Below, one piece after another: positions 57,790 through 64,000 of a DNA stretch of 64,000 nt (positions within the stretch are counted from its first letter, which is position 1; each line of letters starts with the position of its first letter). The stretch is from NCBI GenBank assembly GCA_015657545.1, contig JADHZC010000001.1:69535-133534 (forward strand), written 5' to 3'. The position numbers were made by a program, and so were the translations under genes. The notes below the pieces were generated by a model, which was given only the letters and a program-made list of their open reading frames with translations, was not told where the DNA came from and did not search any database. This stretch comes from Rickettsia sp. (GTDB taxonomy: Bacteria > Pseudomonadota > Alphaproteobacteria > Rickettsiales > Rickettsiaceae).

Positions 57790-59132
57790 ATGTTTAAAGC
57801 TATTTTAATAGGTAAATCTAATACAGGAAAATCTAGTTTATTTAACAGATTTGTGCAGGATAAGTCTATAGTGATGAGTGAATCTTGTAGTACAAGAGAT
57901 ATTAGATATGCTAATGCGAGAATAGGGGATATAAATTTTTTATTGGGAGATAGTTGCGGCATTGATTTAGAGAATAGTCAAGAATTTTATAATCAAGTTA
58001 TCAAGATAAATAAAGATTCAATTGAAAGTTCAGATTTAATATTATTTATGTTGGATAATAGGGTATTGCAGGATATAGATTTCCAATTTTTAAAATTTAT
58101 TTTAAAAAAAAAAAAAAATGTTTAGTATTGGTTAATAAATCTGAATTGATTTTAGATCTTGATAAAAATTATTTCAAAGCTGCTAAAGATTATCCAATTT
58201 TAGAAATTTCTGCCAAACATAAAATAGGATTTGAAAATTTATATTTGGAGATAAAAAAAATCATTTCTGAATTTGAACTTATAACAACTGATCAAAATGA
58301 ATCTACAGAGATCCTCAAGATTGCTATATGTGGTAGAGCTAATGTTGGTAAATCTAGTTTTATTAACAATTTGATAGGAGAAAACAGAGTTATAACCTCT
58401 TCTGTTTCTGGTACTACAAGTGATTCGATAGAGATTGATTGGAAATATAAAAATAAAAAGATTAAAATTTTTGATACATCAGGTTTAAATAGAAGATTTG
58501 CATTGACTAGTAAATCTAATCAATCTTTGGAATATTTTTCAGCAAAACATACTCTCAAATCAATTAAAAAATCTATGATATCTTTTTTAATTTTAGATGC
58601 AACTTGTGATTTAACCGTTCAAGACTTGAAAATAGCTAATTACGTATTAGAGGCTCAAAAATCTTTAATTATTATTGTGAATAAAATAGATTTGATAGAA
58701 GATAAAAGGCGTTTTTACAAATCTTTTAGAGAAATTTTAGAATTTAAAATTCCCCAAATAAAAAATATTTATCTATCATTTATCTCAGCTAAAAACAAAT
58801 ATAAAATATACAGTCCTATGGACTTATCTTTAGATGTTTTTAATAATTTTCAATTAAAAATACCTACTTCTAAAATTAATAGTTGGATTCAAAAAAAAAT
58901 CAAAGATTATCCTTTGCCTTTTGCAAAAATGCCAGGTAAAAAGGTGAAAATAAAATATTTGACTCAAACTTGTTCTTTTCCTTTGAAATTTAAGGTTTTT
59001 GTTAATTTGCCAGAATTTATAACCAATTCTTATAAAAGATATTTGCTTAATTCTCTTGTACAGGATTTTTCATTAAAATCCATACCTATAGAGATGTGTT
59101 TTGTAAAAAATTTTAACCCTTATAGTAAATGA
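57790..59132 (+). CDS. der: GTPase Der (EngA), reading frame broken at a poly(A) tract
   Basis: The first frame (57790-58125) holds the first G domain (GKSNTGKSSLFN, STRDI) and stops just after 15 adenines (58104-58118). The rest continues in another frame from about 58119. It carries the first domain's VNKSE, then the second G domain (GRANVGKSSFINNL, SGTTSD, DTSGL, NKIDL) and the KH-like C-terminus (KMPGKKVKIKYLTQ). Joined, it is about 447 residues, normal for Der. The joint needs one extra A, or a -1 shift. Der is essential for 50S assembly, so slippage on the A run probably restores some full-length protein. Alternatively it is a fresh pseudogene or a sequencing length error. Confidence 0.85.
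58104..58118 (+). repeat. A15 homopolymer at the der frameshift
   Basis: Fifteen consecutive adenines inside der. Frame analysis shows that 16 (or 13) would give one continuous frame. Confidence 0.95.
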
Positions 59133-60058
59133 ATTTTTATTGCTAAATTTAATCCGTGTAAAATTAGAAGATGTATTACGTAAATTGCAAGTGCGTTTCT
59201 GCTTAAATATTTTATAAAAAATAATTTATTTGAAATTGTTTCTATATGATTTACTCTATTGATGGAAATCCATGCTGCTAAATGTATCAAAATATTCGTT
59301 ATGCTTAATATTATCTGTTTTTTATTCAAAAATCCTAATTGATTCATTAAAAATAGTAAAATTATACATATTGATGAATGTAGAGTAAATTTTCTCTTAT
59401 TTAATTTTGATAAACCGCCTGTAATCACAAATAATGGTGATAAACTTCCATAATCTAATGTTTTGTAGCTGAATGAACATAATGTTATTAATAGGATATA
59501 TACTATTAATATTACAAAATCATCATCTAGATATTTTTTTAAAAAATTGATACAAATTTTTCCTAAATATATTGATATAAGGATATTATTAGATCCATGT
59601 TTTAATTTAGATATGAAATATGCACAAATTATTACTAAAAAAGGAATAATGATATTTTTTGTTAATATTATTTTAAAATTTTTAGATATATGGTTATATA
59701 TAAAAATAATTAATGTTAATATTAATATAGATATAAATACATAATATAGAAACAGTTTCAGATGGTAGGGTTGAGTATATTGTAGTACAAATAATCTAAA
59801 ATTTTGATTAGAGATTACATATAATTCTAATATTATTCCCCAAAATAATATATTAAGAGTATTTTTAGATTTTTGATTATGATTATATCCAGCAAAAAAA
59901 CAGAAAATTGGCATAGCATATCTTCCTAGGCATCTTAAGAATAATATTATTTCTGTTGGGAAGTAATATTTTAGCAAATATTCTGCTGAATGGTCTAAAA
60001 TCATGGAGCAGATTGCTAAGCTTTTAAAAATATCTTGCTTATTTAGAATCTTGTTCAT
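59120..60058 (-). CDS. TraX-like polytopic membrane protein
   Basis: 312 residues with about nine membrane helices. The start LNKQDIFKSLAICSMILDH and the CLGRYAMPIFCFFAGYN block follow the TraX pattern (LKWIALVLMLIDH..., GRLAFPLFAFLL). The C-terminus has LSRNALAIYVIHLLILHG. TraX acetylates F pilin in conjugation systems, and family members without conjugation genes are acyltransferase-like. The gene starts 3 bp after the murJ stop, which suggests an envelope-modifying role. Its 3' end overlaps der by 13 bp, tail to tail. Confidence 0.6.
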   Translation of the reverse strand: MNKILNKQDIFKSLAICSMILDHSAEYLLKYYFPTEIILFLRCLGRYAMPIFCFFAGYNHNQKSKNTLNILFWGIILELYVISNQNFRLFVLQYTQPYHLKLFLYYVFISILILTLIIFIYNHISKNFKIILTKNIIIPFLVIICAYFISKLKHGSNNILISIYLGKICINFLKKYLDDDFVILIVYILLITLCSFSYKTLDYGSLSPLFVITGGLSKLNKRKFTLHSSICIILLFLMNQLGFLNKKQIILSITNILIHLAAWISINRVNHIETISNKLFFIKYLSRNALAIYVIHLLILHGLNLAIKIHLL

Positions 60059-60061
60059 TGT

Positions 60062-61621
60062 TCAAGAAAATTTTAACATTTTGATTGCTCCTATAATATA
60101 TGAGAAAAAAATATATATAGATAATTCTATTAAGATTAGAAATGATATTAATATCAATTTGTAAATCAAAATTTTATCATTCATCATAATTATGACGAAC
60201 TCTTTAATATATAAATTAGCAATAAGTAACAAGATATTTATAAACAGGATCTTTAATAAAAATATTTTTGTTTGAGATGCAATTTTAAGGTAAGATTTTT
60301 TGATTGATAGATATATTGTGAAAAATAGATTAGCCCAATTAGTAATTGTTATAGAAAATGCTATCCCATAAACTCCCCAATATTTTAGCAATACAATAGT
60401 TAGTAAGATGTTTAATATCAACATATAAAAAGAAATATTCATTAAACTTTTTAATTCCTGATTAGCATAAAAAGCATTATTAAGTATTTTTGCTAATATG
60501 ACAGGAAGCGCTCCTAAAATTGATATTAGTAAAATACGAGACGTCTGCAAAGTATCACTTTCAGTAAAATTGCCTCTTTGAAAAATTATTTGTACTATGT
60601 GTTCTGAAAAAAATATTATAAAGATTGTAATAGGAATTGATAAAAACATTCCCCATCTTAGGAATGTGTTTTGTAACAAATTTATTTTTAAAGAGTTTTT
60701 TTTTTTATAAAGCTCAGATAATTCAGGTAGTAATATTGTTGATAAAGTTACGCCTATAATAGAGATACAAATTTGATTGATCCTGTCTGCATAATTAATC
60801 AATGATATCGCAGACGGTATTAAACTTGCAAAAGATTGGGATATAAAAATATTTAATTGCTGTAAGCCAGATATAATGAGAGCAAAATTACTATTTTTAA
60901 TTATTTTGTAAAATTTACTATTTTTATTGGTTATTAAATGTTTTAAATAAGAGTAAGAAATATGTTTTGCAAGACTCTTGTAGTTAATTTTGAAGTTAGT
61001 TTTTGAAAGTTCATGATTTATTATTAGTAATTGAGTTATTCCAGACAATATTAAAGATATTGAGAAGCTATAATAAGAAAAATATGGCTCTAAAAAAATC
61101 ATACCTAATATTAAATATATATTCATGATTACAGATGTTATAGCAAATGCCTGAAATTTTTCTAAAGAATTTAATATGCTACCTATCAATGCAACTATTG
61201 AAAAAAGGGAAATGTAAGGCATTGTAATACGACACATATATACTGATAATTCAAATTTTTTAGGATTTTTAAGAAATCCTGGTGCAATTAGATATAAAAG
61301 ATAAGGCATGAATATTTCTGATAATAGTACAAAAGTAACAGAAATTATTGTAAGATACACAAGAGTTTTTTCAGCAAAAACATGAGCATATTTTGTAGAC
61401 AGCAATTTTCTTTGATTAAATTCTGGTATAAATATAGAAGACATAGCTCCTTCAGCAAAAATTTTTCTAAATAAATTAGGTAATCTAAAAGATAGATTAA
61501 TTACATCAGCTACGTTAGTTGTTCCAAAATATTTTGCGAATATTAGTTCTCTTATTAATCCAGTTATTCTAGAAAAAAATGTTAAAAAGGCAATATTTGC
61601 TATTAATTTTATCTTATTCAT
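60062..61621 (-). CDS. murJ: Lipid II flippase MurJ
   Basis: 519 residues with 14 predicted membrane helices. FFSRITGLIRELIFAKYFGTTNVADV and FRLPNLFRKIFAEGAMSSIFIPEF are the MurJ/MviN N-terminal signatures with the conserved arginines. It flips lipid II to the periplasmic face for peptidoglycan synthesis. First gene of a two-gene unit with the traX-like gene. Confidence 0.95.
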   Translation of the reverse strand: MNKIKLIANIAFLTFFSRITGLIRELIFAKYFGTTNVADVINLSFRLPNLFRKIFAEGAMSSIFIPEFNQRKLLSTKYAHVFAEKTLVYLTIISVTFVLLSEIFMPYLLYLIAPGFLKNPKKFELSVYMCRITMPYISLFSIVALIGSILNSLEKFQAFAITSVIMNIYLILGMIFLEPYFSYYSFSISLILSGITQLLIINHELSKTNFKINYKSLAKHISYSYLKHLITNKNSKFYKIIKNSNFALIISGLQQLNIFISQSFASLIPSAISLINYADRINQICISIIGVTLSTILLPELSELYKKKNSLKINLLQNTFLRWGMFLSIPITIFIIFFSEHIVQIIFQRGNFTESDTLQTSRILLISILGALPVILAKILNNAFYANQELKSLMNISFYMLILNILLTIVLLKYWGVYGIAFSITITNWANLFFTIYLSIKKSYLKIASQTKIFLLKILFINILLLIANLYIKEFVIIMMNDKILIYKLILISFLILIELSIYIFFSYIIGAIKMLKFS

Positions 61622-62590
61622 TATGAAAACAGAAATCTTAAAAAGATATGGCTATCATTAGTAAGTTATCAATTTTTAAAAATATTGCAAATAAAGTTTC
61701 GAGAATGGAGTGTTTGGTGAATATTATGATTATTCATATCTCTATCATTTGTATTTTTAAAAGATTGTAAAATAAAAAACTAAATATACTGATGATAATT
61801 ATTTTTATAAACATTTTTTTAAATTTAGGCTAATAAAATTATTAATAGTCGTATCTGAAAAAATAAGAGCAAAATTGCCATTACTGGGTAAACAAATTTT
61901 GCCTCTTCAAAGGAGTTTTACAATATTTGCTGATTGCTCCCAAAAAGTTGAGTATAGTATTACTCTTCATAGTTCAGACAAAATAAAAGGTAAACTACAG
62001 AGCTAAAAAGATCAAATTTTAATAAATCATCTAATTTTTGGGTATAAATTTATAAAATGATCGCTTTGTTGATTTGAAATTGTGAAGTTTTTCATATTGA
62101 GTATAATAAAAAAATGATTTTATAAAATTTATCAAAAACTATAACTGCAAAAATTGAAAAAATAATTTTCTGAAAAAATTTATTTAAAAAATGAGAATAC
62201 GATAATATAAAAGCAAAAATTAAAGGGAACAGGAAATATGATTTTATAAATCTTAAAAATTTTGTGTCTATAGCCTTTATAGCAAGGTCATTTTTTAGAA
62301 TTTTTAATAGAGCTTAGTTAATTAGTATAGTAAAAAATAGGATTCCAAACAAAATGCTTTTTCAACTTTCTGTTTAAAATTTTTTGAATTTTGATATCGA
62401 AATTTATAAAAAAATAACTATAGATGTTCAGAACATTATATATTATTATTAAAATAATATATATATGATATTAAATCATACAATAAAGATAATTATAATA
62501 CAAGTTAGAAATCATTGGTTTATTTTTTTTAAACGAATTATTTCTTGCAATTCAGAAAAATAATCAAGATAAGAAAAATTTTAAAATATT
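61622..62590. other. ~970-bp non-coding stretch with a 70-codon remnant
   Basis: One frame lacking an ATG runs from about 61785 to a TAA at 62004-62006. It includes VVSEKIRAKLPLLGKQILPLQ, FTIFADCSQKVEYSITLHS and SDKIKGKL, better protein-like composition than its flanks, but is not recognised. An AT hairpin (ATATATTATT/AATAATATAT) lies at about 62439-62464. The rest has stops in every frame. Confidence 0.4.
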
Positions 62591-62619
62591 TTGACATTCC
62601 TAAAATATACAATTATAAT
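62591..62619 (+). promoter_or_regulatory. Consensus sigma70 promoter of rpmI-rplT
   Basis: TTGACA (62591-62596), 17-bp spacer, TATAAT (62614-62619): a full consensus match at optimal spacing. The start near 62626 leaves a leader of about 24 nt. Confidence 0.8.
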
Positions 62620-62649
62620 TCTGTTTCTTTTGTTAAGTAGTGAAGATTT

Positions 62650-62853
62650 ATGTACAAGTTAAAAACTCATTCTGGAGCTAAAAAAAGATTTAAAATCTCT
62701 TCTAATGGCAAGATTCGATTTGCTCATTCGGGTAAAAAGCATTTTATGAGAAGACGCAGTAAAGATCAGATTAGAGAAAAAAGAAGAATGGGTGTTATGT
62801 ATGTACCAGATGCTAAAAGAATAGTACGTTGGTATTTGCCTAAATTTATGTAA
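62650..62853 (+). CDS. rpmI: 50S ribosomal protein L35
   Basis: 67 residues, MYKLKTHSGAKKRFKISSNG then GKKHFMRRRSKDQIREKR. Usually preceded by infC; here it has its own promoter and infC is absent upstream. Confidence 0.97.
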   Translation: MYKLKTHSGAKKRFKISSNGKIRFAHSGKKHFMRRRSKDQIREKRRMGVMYVPDAKRIVRWYLPKFM

Positions 62854-62915
62854 AGATTTATTAATACTAAAAATACTAAAATTAATAACATATAATCAAA
62901 TACAGGGTTGCATTT

Positions 62916-63257
62916 ATGTCAAGGGCTAGATCTGGAGTTGTATCTAAAAGGAGACACAAAAAGATACTAAAATTGTCTAAGGGGTATAGAGGTCGTTCAA
63001 AAAACTGTTTTAGAATAGCGATTCAGAAAGTTGAAAAAGCTTTGCAATATGCTTATAGAGATAGAAGGGCTAAAAAATCTCAATTTAGAAGTTTGTGGAT
63101 TCAAAGAATAAATGCTGAAGTCAGAAAACACGGGCTAATATATTCTGTTTTTATGAAAAAAATAAAAGATGCTGGCATTAATCTTGACAGAAAGTCTATT
63201 TCAGAACTTTTTATCAAATCACCACAATATTTTGACAATATTATTCATTCTGTATAA
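62916..63257 (+). CDS. rplT: 50S ribosomal protein L20
   Basis: 113 residues. Blocks [33 protein letters not shown] and [15 protein letters not shown] are characteristic. It is needed early in 50S assembly. It follows rpmI by 62 bp in the same transcript. Confidence 0.97.
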   Translation: MSRARSGVVSKRRHKKILKLSKGYRGRSKNCFRIAIQKVEKALQYAYRDRRAKKSQFRSLWIQRINAEVRKHGLIYSVFMKKIKDAGINLDRKSISELFIKSPQYFDNIIHSV

Positions 63258-63431
63258 TTGGGTTTTATACAATTTGCGTTTTTGATCAAAAACTTACACA
63301 AATTTATTTGCTTTAGATTTGAGTTTAGTAAGCAATAAAAATATTATTATTTCTGTGTATTTTATAAATGGATAGGCTTCCTGTAGATTCAACGAAATAA
63401 CTAGGAAACCAAAAATTTTTCTTTCCAGATA

Positions 63432-63815
63432 TTAAAATTCTTTTTTCAAAATATCAGAGAATTTTCCCTTTAATTTGTTCATAATGTTAGATAAAGCATG
63501 TTTAGGATACAAGTCTTTATTTCTTGGATAGAAAAAAGGGTATTTAAAAGATAAAAGCATTGCTGTAATTTCTATTTGGTAATTGAATAACAACTGAAAT
63601 AGTTTGATCAATCTTTCCTGATACAAAGCATTTGTTGTGTTAGTAACAGTTACTTCATGTAATGATATTTTTCTGATAATTTTTTTTGTTAGAAGAAGTT
63701 TGTTCTTTTTCTTTTTCTTTTTTAGAAACAAGATAATATATGAATTGTTAATTGTATAAAACAAGCATGTATGATATATTTTGGTATAAAAATATAAACA
63801 TAATGTTTTGGTCAT
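63432..63815 (-). CDS. Hypothetical protein, up to 127 residues
   Basis: Not recognised. The first 50 residues are low-complexity (hydrophobic, then KKKKKKNK). The C-terminal half (LIKLFQLLFNYQIEITAMLL, YPRNKDLYPKHALSNIMNKL) looks more protein-like. The real start may be internal, or this may be a relic. It is convergent with rplT and divergent from the gene at the right edge. Confidence 0.35.
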   Translation of the reverse strand: MTKTLCLYFYTKIYHTCLFYTINNSYIILFLKKKKKKNKLLLTKKIIRKISLHEVTVTNTTNALYQERLIKLFQLLFNYQIEITAMLLSFKYPFFYPRNKDLYPKHALSNIMNKLKGKFSDILKKEF

Positions 63816-63844
63816 TTAGACATTAATGTGTAAAAGGTAAAAAT

Positions 63845-64000
63845 TTGTTAATTACAAAAAATTTTATAGTAAAATTAAAAAAAATAATTGATTTAATCAA
63901 AAAATATTCTCAAAAATCTTTTATAAGATTTCTATTGCGTTGTTTAAAATGGATATTTATATTGATTATTATCTTTTTTGTTATTCTTGGTATTCTTATT
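63845..64000 (+). CDS. Start of a membrane protein gene, cut by the window edge
   Basis: An open frame of 52 codons to the window end. The only start candidate after the upstream stop (63824) is the TTG at 63845. A basic amphipathic stretch (VKLKKIIDLIKKYSQKS) is followed by a membrane helix (WIFILIIIFFVILGILI). This N-in, C-out anchor is the pattern of penicillin-binding or transglycosylase proteins, among others; identity cannot be decided here. Confidence 0.5.
   Translation, partial: MLITKNFIVKLKKIIDLIKKYSQKSFIRFLLRCLKWIFILIIIFFVILGILI

Noticed and set aside
63278..63293. 16-bp palindrome GTTTTTGATCAAAAAC after rplT as a terminator
   Set aside because: The stem is almost all A-T with a GATC centre and no following T run, so stability is too low to call.
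1..64000. CRISPR arrays, insertion sequences and rRNA genes
   Set aside because: No regularly spaced repeats with unique spacers, no transposase motifs and no 16S/23S/5S blocks were seen. The only tandem arrays are those at 8130-8417 and 8756-9058.

Overview
The window is very AT-rich, densely coding and host-adapted in style. It has long homopolymer runs, few Shine-Dalgarno sequences, several decayed genes and many 300-1000 bp stretches without intact genes. The order rpsL-rpsG-fusA-tRNA-Trp-secE-nusG-rplKAJL-rpoBC without a tuf gene is the chimeric str/tufB arrangement known from Rickettsia prowazekii. The ValS active-site region is of archaeal type, as also known from Rickettsia. With a GlyQ/GlyS pair, an HscB-HscA-ferredoxin group and an alphaproteobacterial-type flagellin-like protein, this points to an obligate intracellular alphaproteobacterium of the order Rickettsiales. 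The flagellin-like gene fits a flagellum-bearing lineage such as Midichloriaceae better than Rickettsia, but the family cannot be fixed from this window.

Layout. 1-8710 (minus): one giant open frame (at least 2,903 codons, running off the left edge) with a SecA-type ATPase motor in its middle and 12 copies of an 8-residue repeat near its N-terminus. It is preceded by three tandem ~101-bp repeats, each with a TTGACA/TAGATT promoter aimed at it. 9059-10312: a decay zone with the C-terminal part of a broken nrdA, a hairpin repeat and a tiny ORF. 10313-15935: an M16 protease diverging from an RND efflux pair, with a perfect palindrome between them. 15986-25186: ruvC, yidC, tRNA-Ser, aspartate aminotransferase, dacA-like, glyQS and two unknowns. 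25585-43458: an NtrX-like regulator, the large translation/transcription cluster, sppA-like, rplU and rpmA. 43459-46824: a flagellin-like gene, a decayed tandem copy of its 3' half, RNase P RNA, then another nrdA fragment joined to a possible phage-capsid fragment. 46825-53031: ubiA, and valS-hscB-hscA-fdx. 53610-57437 (minus): lgt-midA and cupredoxin-FTR1-yciB. 57790-63257: der (split by a 15-A tract), traX-like, murJ, rpmI-rplT. The right edge carries the start of an unidentified membrane protein.

Most intact genes are housekeeping: translation and transcription, peptidoglycan and lipoprotein metabolism (dacA, murJ, lgt), Fe-S assembly, iron uptake, membrane insertion and efflux. The parts that ordinary annotation does not explain are the giant SecA-like protein with its triple promoter array, the divergent flagellin and its dying copy, the nrdA remnants separated by 37 kb, the HscB that lacks HPD, and the der frameshift at poly(A).
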